Part shown: piece by piece, positions 39,145 to 50,019 of the stretch
How the letters are laid out: each line of letters begins with the position of its first letter
Position numbering within the stretch: position 1 is the stretch's first letter
NCBI GenBank assembly: GCA_037074765.1
Contig: JBAMDO010000181.1
Location: forward strand, 527,077-591,076
Source of the DNA: Mansonella perstans
Taxonomy: Eukaryota > Nematoda > Chromadorea > Rhabditida > Onchocercidae
Length of the DNA stretch: 64,000 nucleotides
Direction: 5' to 3'
Made by a program: the position numbers and the translations under genes
The notes under the pieces: generated by a model
Told to the model about the DNA's origin: nothing
The model's database searches: none
Seen by the model: the letters and a program-made list of their open reading frames with translations, nothing else

Positions 39145-40826
39145 ATGGTACCACGAGCTGGGAACGTAAGAAATGTCGACCTCTCTCAATCAATCAGCAC
39201 AACCAAACGATGGGTAGCTCTGTTTACGTGTTTTACTACCAGAGCTGTCCATTTGGAATTAGCTGACAACCTATCAGCTGAATGTTTTCTGGACATCTTT
39301 AGAAGATTTATTGCGCGGCGAGGTTGTCCAGAATCTGTCCAGAATCTGTCCTGAGTGATAATGCAAGTCAATTCCAGCTAGTCTTCAAAACAGTGAAGGA
39401 GCAGGACTTCAAGTTAACAAACTTTCTTGCGAAAAAAGGAATGATTTGGGAAAATATTGTACCAAAGGCTCCTTGGAGCGGAGGAGTTTATGAAAGGCTC
39501 ATTGGCTTGACGAAAAAAGCTATGAGGAGAGCTATCGGCAGAAGGCTATTATGGGAGAGAGAATTAATAACTCTGATAATAGAAGTCGAGGGAATACTCA
39601 ATACTCGACCACTAACTTACGTAAATTGCGACGACTACGTAATTATACGTCCGATTGATTTCATCTCCCCCAGTGCCTCGCTAGTAACACCATTCATCAA
39701 CACTGATGACCAAGAAGAATTTATTCCTCATAAACTCAGTAACAAAGAAAAGCTTGTTAGATATTGGTCGAACGCACTCAAAATCTTGGACTTATTCTGG
39801 GAAACCTGGAAAAGCGAATATTTAATCAGTCTCAGAGAAAGGACTCAAAGGTATCATACATCCCCTAGAAATGTGGAAATCAGAATACCACCCGAAAAAG
39901 AGATTGTGCTAGTTAATGAACCTAATGTTCCCCGCGGAATGTGGAAGCCACATGGAAAGCTACTCAACAGGCCAGTAAATATGTTATATCCTCTAGAAGT
40001 TGAAGACAGCGAAACTATTCAACAACCAACTCCGGAAACCCCAATTCAAAATTCAGAACCGGAGAAACCAATTGCTAAGAGAACCAGAGCGGCCACACGG
40101 ATACGAAATGAAACCCAACCAATTTCTAAGTCAATAACGAAGTCAATAACGATTCTCATAATCACAGTTGAGACAAACTCTAAGCAAGATTGTAAATGGA
40201 TATCAGGTACTCCTTTTAATATGCCACAAAAATGGAATTGTAATGAAATTACTCATCAAAATGTCACATTGACACAAGTCACAGTTTATATTCGGACTCA
40301 CGCTCGGATATCTGCAATCAAATGTAGTAATATTACTCGAACACTGTGTACTAAGGCCTTTTTGCGACTATCTTTGTCAGTAGTTTCAGACGAAACTATC
40401 ATTTCTGCTACATCTTACCATTTATGCATAATTTTACACGACCAGAAGGAATTAAATGGATCACCGTCAAAAAGAATTAAGCAGAATAAATGGACAACGA
40501 ACAACAATGTGCAATATTCATACGGTTGGTTAGGAATAAGATGTCAATCAACCACTAATTTCATACTAAAAAGGGGATCACTCCTCCTTTATGATGGTAA
40601 AGGATTACTATCGGATCTTGATGATACCAATCACTGCAGTACACAAAGTGGTAAATGTGTATTAGAAACAAGTATCATACTATGGAACAATACCCAAGTA
40701 ACAAGTAAATGTCTTTATAAAAGAATTGGGAAATATAATGCCCAGATATACGAGAAGCATGTTATTATAGATGAATTGCAAACATCATTCACTTTTGAGG
40801 AAAATGAGAAGGTACAATTCTTGTAA
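39145..40826 (+). pseudogene. integrase fragment plus pol C-terminus and env N-terminal part (degraded)
   Basis: The first frame (39145-39354) carries the middle of a BEL/Pao integrase core, ALFTCFTTRAVHLEL to FIARRGCPES; the segment with the first catalytic Asp is missing. An 11-base tandem duplication near 39331-39352 (CCAGAATCTGT twice) shifts the frame, and the core resumes in the frame from 39324 with SDNASQF (second Asp), GGVYERLI (catalytic Glu) and NTRPLTY. The pol tail continues to NVPRGMW and NMLYPLEVED, with a 66-base deletion inside it compared with the copy at 42506-43123. The frame then runs into an env-like Cys-containing ectodomain (from about 40150) until a stop at 40826, where env continues in another frame. 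Several breaks make this non-functional. Confidence 0.8.
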
Positions 40827-41754
40827 ATTTTCTAACCCTCATCTCATGAATGGAGATATAATCATCGATGAAGGAGTCGATCAATGGCAATCAAAAAATA
40901 CAATGAACTTAGATTCCAAGGGTCAGTTAATTATGAACGAATTAAACGACGAAGAAGGAAATAAATCAAGTAAATTTGATCCAGCGAATATTAAATTTCA
41001 ATACATTTTTGATGTTGTAAACTTACAATTTAAGCAACAATTAATAGAGACACAACGACGAAGTTGTGAAAATAGAAATAACTTATTACTTCTAATAGAA
41101 TGGTTATCTACTAGTAACTCAACCTTAGCAGCTAAATTATTACTCCAAAGAAGTGATATTATAGATAATAGAGTTGATAATAAGTTATATATAGCACCTT
41201 GTAATGTTAATAAGTCTGAATGGAAAAGAGTTGAATTCAAAGCAGGCATAGTTAGCAAATTCGAAATTGAAAGAATTAATGCAGAACTAGAAATCTTAGC
41301 TCAAAGACACGAAATTATCAACTTAAAAAGTAATCTACCAAAATCAAAGTTACTCTGGACAGAAGTAGAACAGCAAGGAGAAGAGTTAATTGAACAACTG
41401 ACAGTACAATTTGAGAAAACTACTGAGACAATGGAAGAAGAACTAGCACACGTAATAGCTCATTGGAAACTCATCACTATTGGTGTATTTAGTTCTGTAG
41501 TTTTATTTATGATAATTGTTGTAGAATTGAAATTTAAATTGATTAACTTCATTTTTCATTTTCTATGTAACAAAAATACAAAACACATGGAATTCATTCC
41601 TAAGAGAATAGTCCAAGTTCCTCTAAATGGACATAACGATAAAAATCCCTGTGATCGTTATATTCCTTTATCCTATAATCCAATTATCTATTCTTCAATC
41701 CCATCAACCCCTCCTCTCTCTGGAATGTCACGAAAGTCGCGAAAATTAAAATAA
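40771..41754 (+). pseudogene. env-like C-terminal part of the retroelement
   Basis: A 327-codon frame overlapping the previous one by 56 bases in a different frame. It is hydrophilic and helix-rich, with a hydrophobic membrane-spanning segment at about residues 234-265 (GVFSSVVLFMIIVVEL) and a basic cytoplasmic tail ending SRKSRKLK. The last nine codons and the stop lie inside the 3' LTR. Env-like ORFs occur in several nematode BEL/Pao elements; whether this lineage was ever infectious is unknown. Separation from its N-terminal part by a frame change argues that it is inactive. Confidence 0.7.
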
Positions 41755-42050
41755 ATTTTATACAAATTAGAAGGGAATACTTTCCATGATTCATTAGTTA
41801 TTTCATTTTTTATTTGTTTGATTTACATTCCTTAGAATTACTTCCCATACTTCTTTGGCATTATCGAAACTCATGTCTTCTCTTAATCTATCTTTCCTCT
41901 TCTACCATTATGATCTTTGGTCCATTGTATTAAACCATTAACCACCTCATCCTCTCCCCCTATATAAGCTGTCAATCTTCCACAAGCACCATTAATTGCT
42001 TTCTTCATCTCAACGACTGGTTGGCATCAATTCGCATTCGTTTTTATTGT
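41726..42050 (+). repeat. 3' LTR, first part
   Basis: Starts TGTCACGAAAGTCGCGAAAA and follows the 5' LTR with scattered changes and an extra segment of about 100 bases (TATTTGTTTGATTTACATTC region) to CAATTCGCATTCGTTTTTAT. It then runs into a T-tract at 42050-42063, where the inverted block begins. Confidence 0.75.
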
Positions 42051-42063
42051 TTTTTTTTTTTTT

Positions 42064-43141
42064 GGAACCATTATTGGACGAGCAATATTTCTTGTTGCAC
42101 AGTGCCGTATTGTGTTGGCCTTTGCAGTGGAAACATGTACGTTTCCTTTGATTGCAGTCACTTGTTGAATGCTTCGTACGGAAGCAGTTAGTGCATGCCT
42201 TGAGCTCCTTCAGGCGTTCGTATCGTTGTTTAACCGTAAGGTAATTTGGGCATTCATATCCCAGTGATTTTTGTTACAAAATATACAAGGTCTTTTTTCC
42301 TTGTTGAACTTTGTCTTATTACCAGACTGAAGGTTTTTTACCTCATTTGATTGTTTTGTTATATAAATAAGGCGGAGGTTCCTCTTCCTTTTTGAAAATG
42401 AAATCCTCTTTTTGGAATTGGTTCCTGATGGGGTTTTTGATTCCTAATTACTTCTTCGGTTCTATGAATTAATGTCATTAGAAATTTTCGTAAACTATTT
42501 ACTGTCTAAGATTCTCTTTCTTCCTTCATCTGGTAGACTTTATCCAAAATCCATAGTGGTAGTCTATTTTCGATGGTTATTTCAATACTGGAATGTTCCA
42601 GATTCTCGCCCAATGCTTCTAACTGTCGAAGAGTTTTTTCCATCGCTTCGACTCTTGTTTTCCATTCTTTGTCGTTCCCGTTCCGTTGAATGGAATAGAA
42701 TTCGTTGTCTTCAACTTCTAGAGGATATAACATATTTACTGGCCTGTTGAGTAGCTTTCCATGTGGCATTTCTATCATAGCATTTCTTATTTCCCCATCT
42801 CGCCCTCTCTTGATTTCTTTTATTTTTGCTAATTTCCACATTCCGCGGGGAACATTAGATTCGTTAACTAGCACAATCTCTTTTTCGCGTGGTATTCTGA
42901 TTTTCACATTTCTAGGGGATGTATGATACCTTTGAGTCCTTTCTTTGAGACTGGTTAAATATTCGCTTTTCCAGGTCTCCCAGAATAAGTCCAAGATTTT
43001 GAGTGCGTTCGACCAATATCTAACAAGTTTTTCTTTGTTACTAAGTTTATGAGGAATAAATTCCTCTTGGTCATCAATGTTGATGAATGGTGTTACTAGC
43101 GAGGCTGGGGGAGATGAAATCAATCGGACGTATAATTACGT
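42064..43141 (-). pseudogene. pol C-terminus joined to gag (chimeric, frameshifted)
   Basis: Read from high to low, 43141 to about 42725 is the pol tail, collinear with 39643-40010 of the plus copy but diverged and keeping the 66 bases deleted there. At the motif NMLYPLEVED the sequence switches to gag: a Glu/Lys-rich helical region (EAMEKTLRQLEALGENLEHS), then a region with frame breaks, then three Cys-His knuckles at about 42280-42080 with spacings CX2CX3HX4C, CX2CX4HX4C and CX2CX3HX4C. The first and second knuckles are in different frames, so at least one base has been lost. Gag following the pol tail is the reverse of normal order and marks a recombined template. Confidence 0.7.
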
Positions 43142-43192
43142 AATCATTTTTTCTTCTTCGTTTAATTCCTTAAACGAAGAAAAAAGAATGAC

Positions 43193-44738
43193 TTACTTGA
43201 TTTATTTCCTTCTTCGTCGTTTAATTCGTTCATAATTAACTGACCCTTGGAATCTAAGTTCATTGTATTTTTTGATTGCCATTGATCGACTCCTTCATCG
43301 ATGATTATATCTCCATTCATGAGATGAGGGTTAGAAAATTTACAAGAATTGTACCTTCTCATTTTCCTCAAAAGTGAATGATGTTTGCAATTCATCTATA
43401 ATAACATGCTTCTCGTATATCTGGGCATTATATTTCCCAATTCTTTTATAAAGACATTTACTTGTTACTTGGGTATTGTTCCATAGTATGATACTTGTTT
43501 CTAATACACATTTACCACTTTGTGTACTGCAGTGATTGGTATCATCAAGATCCGATAGTAATCCTTTACCATCATAAAGGAGGAGTGATCCCCTTTTTAG
43601 TATGAAATTAGTGGTTGATTGACATCTTATTCCTAACCAACCGTATGAATATTGCACATTGTTGTTCGTTGTCCATTTATTCTGCTTAATTCTTTTTGAC
43701 GGTGATCCATTTAATTCCTTCTGGTCGTGTAAAATTATGCATAAATGGTAAGATGTAGCAGAAATGATAGTTTCGTCTGAAACTACTGACAAAGATAGTC
43801 GCAAAAAGGCCTTAGTACACAGTGTTCGAGTAATATTACTACATTTGATTGCAGGTATCCGAGCGTGAGTCCGAATATAAACTGTGACTTGTGTCAATGT
43901 GACATTTTGATGAGTAATTTCATTACAATTCCATTTTTGTGGCATATTAAAAGGAGTACCTGATATCCATTTACAATCTTGCTTAGAGTTTGTCTCAACT
44001 GTGATTATGAGAATCGTTATTGACTTCGTTATTGACTTAGAAATTGGTTGGGTTTCATTTCGTATCCGTGTGGCCGCTCTGGTTCTCTTAGCAATTGGTT
44101 TCTCCGGTTCTGAATTTTGAATTGGGGTTTCCGGAGTTGGTTGTTGAATAGTTTCGCTGTCTTCAACTTCTAGAGGATATAACATATTTACTGGCCTGTT
44201 GAGTAGCTTTCCATGTGGCTTCCACATTCCGCGGGGAACATTAGGTTCATTAACTAGCACAATCTCTTTTTCGGGTGGTATTCTGATTTCCACATTTCTA
44301 GGGGATGTATGATACCTTTGAGTCCTTTCTCTGAGACTGATTAAATATTCGCTTTTCCAGGTTTCCCAGAATAAGTCCAAGATTTTGAGTGCGTTCGACC
44401 AATATCTAACAAGCTTTTCTTTGTTACTGAGTTTATGAGGAATAAATTCTTCTTGGTCATCAGTGTTGATGAATGGTGTTACTAGCGAGGCACTGGGGGA
44501 GATGAAATCAATCGGACGTATAATTACGTAGTCGTCGCAATTTACGTAAGTTAGTGGTCGAGTATTGAGTATTCCCTCGACTTCTATTATCAGAGTTATT
44601 AATTCTCTCTCCCATAATAGCCTTCTGCCGATAGCTCTCCTCATAGCTTTTTTCGTCAAGCCAATGAGCCTTTCATAAACTCCTCCGCTCCAAGGAGCCT
44701 TTGGTACAATATTTTCCCAAATCATTCCTTTTTTCGCA
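43193..44738 (-). pseudogene. inverted second copy of pol/env segment
   Basis: A 1546-base inverted copy of 39428-40973. The main frame (43340-44725) differs from the plus copy by one residue over 461 (IPAIKC for ISAIKC) and shares both its 66-base deletion and its env frame break. It is not an independent element, having no LTRs or 5' end of its own. It ends within env, where a short perfect hairpin (43154-43181) joins it to the pol-gag chimera. Confidence 0.85.
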
Positions 44739-44988
44739 TTATTACATTAATTATAAATTCACGTCCGCGTTGTTATGTTAATTCTAATTCACGTTAGCAT
44801 CGTTATGTTAATTCTAATTCACGTTAGCATCGTTATGTTAATTCTAATTTACGTTCGCGTTAGTTAATGTTTTTAATAAAGGTTTAATTACCCAAGTTTG
44901 AGGTTTACAAGCCGGCTTCTCGTCCTCAACTCAACACAATGTTCCCAACAATAATTTTTGGCGCCACGAGACAACAACTTTCTCAACA
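44737..44988 (+). repeat. 3' LTR, second part
   Basis: Resumes in the LTR at CATTATTACA and runs to TTTCTCAACA. It has three copies of the unit of about 31 bases (GTTATGTTAATTCTAAT core) where the 5' LTR has two. It keeps TTTTTGGCGCCACGAGACAA near the end, which in the 5' LTR reads GGTGCC. Confidence 0.75.
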
Positions 44989-46867
44989 CCAAACGTAGAA
45001 AATTTCTTTCGGCAAATTCTCATTTTTTTTCCGACTACTGCCAATTTGTCGAAAATTAATTAGCTCATCTATTTATTCTACAAAAAATGCTTTTCAAAAG
45101 AGAAAAGTGACATAAAATGGATAAGTGTCATGGAAAAAGAGAAAAAATAAATTAGTATGCAAGTTAAACAAAAAGATCAAAAAAAAAAATGGTTCATTTA
45201 TTACTTGATTATGTTTATGAAAATTAGTCTTCTATTCATAGTGAATAAAATTTTCTTTTTTTCTGGATTTATTAAGTATACCCTACCGTCGCTTAGCAAG
45301 TAATAATTGCGTCATAAAATTTTATTAAAGATTTTTTGCGCTGCTTTTTCCCATTTATATTTATATAACTGTTAATAGAAATATTGTATATCAGGTGTTT
45401 ATTTTATTATCAATAAAAAGAGAAATGTATAAATGCTATTATAAAAATATTTTGCCAACAACACTGTTGGAGAAATAATTTCTCGTCAAAGTTATTTTAC
45501 GCTGTAATTACATTTAATTTGAGTTAAAGGAATTTACTTGAATGCAGTTCTTGAGTTGAGTCATTTTAAAAAAATCTTTCTAGTATTTAAAGTTTTGAAA
45601 AAATTTATTGCAAATTTTTTATTTTCAGAGGCTTCTTTTAACGCGAGGGTTACCGTAGAGATCCTGTTTTTGATTAGCAATTATGATGAATGAAATTTTT
45701 CCGTGTGGAATAATTAATTCGAGAATTATAGTGAGAACCAAATTTCTCTGCTGCTAGCACTTATCACAGTCTTTATTTAAATGTTCAATAAACTTGAAAA
45801 TAAAATTTGAAATGAAACGAAACATAACATAGCCGAATATTTCAACGACATGCAAATACAATTCATGTACACTAGAATTTACTAAATCAAAATTTTTAAG
45901 CATACAATAAGATAATTAGTGTAATTGTAGTTTCCCAATTTAAACATTTCACAATAATAATCATAACAATTAACAATAGAAGATCCCTCAAATCTGTGCT
46001 ACTGACCCACTCTCCAATTACGGCAGACGAGCGCACTAAGTCTAGCGATCGGAGATTGGACAAACAGGATGAATGGACGAACAGGATAAAATTAATGCGA
46101 TACCTTACTTTATTGGGGAAAAAATAAAAATACCAGTTATATTGATAATAATGATAGTTACATCACCAACAGATATGATCCCTGTAATTTCATTTCATTT
46201 TTGAAATTTAGATGTTCTTTTCAGCAACTGCAATGTTCCTTTGTAAAACGAATTTTGAATAAGGAAAAATGTTTTGAGTTATAACAACTGTGTTATAAAC
46301 AGCTCTATTCTTTTTTTTTTTTGATACTCGTTGTGTAGCATTTATTTCATTCAGTCTTAGGATGATTTCAGCTGTTGACAAACGCAAAATATTTACTGTA
46401 ATTGCGGATTGCATATTGCAGATTGCGAATTATTGCGAAAATAACACCAATAAGGCAGCCAATCAGTATAGCCGCAATAACCTTGAACCAATCCAAAAAC
46501 TGCATGTTCTTTCTCTGAAATCTCCATGATTCCTTTACATGCCGTATGATAAGAAGTTGATTAGGAGGAAAAGTGTACCATGAAACAACAGAAAATAAAA
46601 TACAATAAAATACTGAAAATTAAAAAATAATTTAACGCAAAACCCCTGCTTGAAAAGAAAAAAAAAAGCCGCAAAACCACCTTTAAAAAACCCACAGCTT
46701 TCCGAAATAGGAAAAACAGAATCAGTGAAATTTAAAAGAAATGAAATTATAGGTTTTTTGCAAATTTTTACAATTTAAGATCCTTGTTGACATTAAACTG
46801 CGCAGCCAAAATGCATATGATTTGGAATTTTCAGGGAAAAATTTAAAAAAAAAAAATATTAGATATA
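44989..46867. other. spacer between retroelement and copy B, repeat remnants
   Basis: AT-rich. Holds the diverged repeat at 45895-46110 and, on the minus strand, a short frame from 46505 encoding a hydrophobic helix (VIAAILIGCLIGVIFAIIRN) after an acceptor-like TTTCAG. That frame stops after about 44 codons and has no partner exon I could join with a plausible intron, so it is not called as a gene. Confidence 0.5.
45895..46110. repeat. diverged inverted copy of the 36415-36630 repeat
   Basis: Shares ATTAGTGTAATTGTAGTTTC and the blocks around CTCTCCAATTACGGCAGACG with the inner end of the large inverted repeat, in opposite orientation to 36415-36630, with many substitutions. An older member of the same family. 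Confidence 0.65.
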
Positions 46868-47833
46868 TGATTTTGATCAGCACGACCTCACTTGATATGC
46901 TAATTCTATTTTGGGAACAAGATTTGATCGCTACTTGAGAAACAATTCGAATGTTGCACTGGCCATTTTTGAATAAAATTAATTTATAGTTCTGAACATT
47001 GTAACAATGCCACTTCAAAGCCCAAAGAGGAACAATGCCAGAAACTACGGACAACCAAATCATATTACAGCACCACTGGTGAAATTCATAATCCGGAAAT
47101 TTCGAAGACAAAAAAATTTTATCAGGGATGTACTGAGGAGCAGGACCCAGAAACACAAGTGCGCAAAATCGGACTTACCACTTGTAGTAGTACAATGCCC
47201 AATATTTCATTTAAAAGAATATCTTGTGATGTAACCACCGATATTATTCATCGCGGAATCCAGCAATTTACACAATCAAATGCAGCCGATTTTGTCAAAG
47301 CTACCAGTATCCGCCCACCGTACAAGTAATAACCGAATCATCTATGTATGAATAGTACCAAAATTTGGTTTGGCCGGCAGAAGCCGTCAGTGAGGATAAC
47401 TCATTTCATTCGTACCCGAACACCAGTTTGCATAATTCGGCCAGTTTATACATAAGCAATGCTTTCTTTCCTTTCATTTAAGACAGACTGAGTACTGGAA
47501 TATAAAGAAAAATGAATTTTAGAAACTTTGACATAACCAGTTGACAGTTTGAAAGAGGCATGAAGTTTTTTATTGGGTCATACATTCCTATCAGCTCATT
47601 AGCCGCAGCTGCTTCGCTTCTTAGAGTAAATGAAACCTTTCAAATCCAGCATAGTTCATTGTGTTCAGATTGAAATCATGGAAGTGTACGTACCATAAGA
47701 CACGACATGGTGCGTGTTGAAATCAAGACAGGGATGCACATAGCATTAGTAACAAAATAAAATGAAACAAGACGTTAATTCGTTTGGATTCAATCTGATG
47801 CACAATCCTGAACGGGTTCATCGATCAAAAATC

Positions 47834-49313
47834 CTACCTTCGATCACTACCATTCCCACTGCCACTGTAATTGCTTCGATAGCCGCCTCCACCATATGAG
47901 CGAGAACCTCCTGATCGTCCTCCGTAACCTCCTCCGCCATATCCGCCGCCTCTACCGCCATATCCACCATATGAACTGAAATACAAATTACAACGAAATG
48001 ATTCTACAAAAAGTGGCCGACATCAAAACTAAATGAATTTCACAGGATAAAATAGCATAGCACAGAAAAATAATACGACACAATATTTGAGAAACACAAA
48101 CCGTGGCCCACCACCTCCTCGGTAACCGCCACCACCATAGCGACGTGACGGGCCTCGTTCACCTGGTTTTCTCGGTGGATGGGCTGTTGCTACCTTAATC
48201 TTGTTTCTTCCAATGTACCTGTATCGTAACAGCTGAGAGAACAATAAATTGATTACATTATATAAACAAACGCTCAAACTATCTCTTCACTTAAAAATTT
48301 GGGTGTAAAAATTTTGCTTCATGTTCCTGTGATATTTAATATCAAGTTAACCGTCTATGAATTTACGCACGCATTATTCATTTCCTTCAGCGCATCGGCA
48401 GCATCTTCCTTTGCTTTGAATGTGACAAACGCAAATAGCGGTGGATATGACGCCAACCAAACGTTGTCAATGTCACCAAATTTGCTAAATAACTTCATCA
48501 GTATGCAAAACAGATTATTTTGTGAACTGTTTGTTCTACAGCTTATAAACACTTGATAGCTACATGTGGAACATATTTTCTTTGATGTTTATTGTCTGAG
48601 GATATTATACAAATTTTTGTTAAATTTTATTAACTTTGATTAGCAATAAACATTGAAGAAAATATGATCTAAATGCAACTGCCAAGTAACCTTCCCTAAA
48701 TACGTTCATAATGTCAGCTTTCAAGAAATTCTGAGGAAAAGCTTTAAGTAAATACCCGAATGCATCTTTCAGATCATCCTTTCTCAAACTTTCATCGAAG
48801 TTACATATGTGCAATCGACCGAGTTGCTCAGCGGCATGATCAACTGATCTTGAACGACTACGGCGACGAGGTGGTGTATTGCTGCGTGAATCAGATCGTT
48901 CACTGAAAAGATAATATGTAGAAAAACCAGACCATACGCACTGTCATAAGCGATTATCAAAAGTAAGACTAATCGCTTTGATTTATGTCACTCTAATCCG
49001 ATTTATTATAAGTTAAAGCTTATAAATAGAATAGTTAGTTCCATTTCTCAGCACGAATAAACTATCCCACTTATCCTTTACTAAAAATACTCTAAAAAAT
49101 GACTTAAAGAGAAGCATTGACAAGGAACAGAAATTAAAAAATTTCATCCTGAATCATAAGCTCACTGCATATGTTTCTCAATATAACTTCCTCAATGGCA
49201 GATTTCCTAAGCATCCGCTCCCCGTCATCCCCCTTTCCCGTTATCAACGAACAAGCAGACCTTCTAGGAGAATGACTTTTTGATCGATGACGATCACTTC
49301 CCGATGACGACAT
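47834..49313 (-). CDS. SR-type splicing factor with one RRM and Gly-rich tail, copy B
   Basis: Exons 49261-49313, 48756-48902, 48371-48484, 48102-48218 and 47834-47975 encode the same 190 residues as copy A: Arg/Ser-rich start, RRM with LHICNF and LFAFVTF, Gly/Tyr-rich tail. All splice sites are intact. Differences from copy A seen by eye are confined to introns and flanks (two adjacent bases near 48015, one base near 48237, a 5-base indel near 48604, two bases near 49023). If both copies are real, both could be expressed; if they are haplotypes, this is one gene. Confidence 0.85.
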
Positions 49314-50019
49314 TGTCAGGATCACTCTGAAAGTAATCAATATCAATTGACAATATTGAACCAACCACAAATATCCACGTCAACACCTGAAAATCCCCCA
49401 TACACCGCGACCCCAACCTCTGACAATTTCCCTACGTGACACAGGACAACCGGTCACCTAAATCTGCCTACTTGAGGTCCAGAACCGATTCGCTAAAACC
49501 AATTTTACATGTCTACTGAAGCCCTCTAACCAGGAATCTCACTCCTGCAGAGAAAGTATATAATTCTGTAGATTTTAGGATACCAGGTATCTATCTGAAG
49601 GATCTGGTATCTTTAGGACCTGTGCAGCTTCTTTTATTATTTTAGCTATTTTTTTAATTAAAGCATAGAGAAAAGAAAAAAAGAGAGGTATAAGAATAAT
49701 TAGCATCCATCTGGTCCTCATACGACATCAGAATCTAGCAATTTAACTGTTTAATGGAAAGGACCGAAATACTGAAAGTTTTAATTTGCATAAAATACGG
49801 ACTAGCGGAAAAATGAGAACCCTATACATTCATCAACAGAAATTGGTACTTTTTAAACTGTTTTATTGGTTTCTTTCTTTTGCACCATTTAAAAGAAAAG
49901 AAAAATTAACAAAAAATGCATAACTATAATATGAAAATATTAATTGACAGGAAGGAATTTTTCACGAATTATGTCATATTAGCCTTCTGTTGATTTCAAT
50001 GGCTGCACGCACTTCCGTG

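Larger units (their letters stand above)
38623..44988 (+). mobile_element. rearranged BEL/Pao-type LTR retroelement
   Basis: Starts with a complete 5' LTR (38623-39135). Next come a fragmentary integrase, the pol C-terminal region and an env-like ORF on the plus strand (39145-41754), then the first part of the 3' LTR (41726-42050). The 3' LTR is interrupted by a 2.67-kb block on the opposite strand (42064-44737) holding a second pol/env piece and a pol-gag chimera, then resumes (44737-44988). Most of gag and all of protease, reverse transcriptase and RNase H are missing, so the copy cannot be autonomous. BEL/Pao is inferred from the integrase block (ALFTCFTTRAVHLEL), the DUF5641-like pol tail and the multiple zinc knuckles of gag. 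Confidence 0.85.

Noticed and set aside
38623..44988. two independent nested retroelements
   Set aside because: The minus-strand block has no LTRs or target duplication and shares private defects with the adjacent plus-strand copy, so it is part of the same rearranged element.
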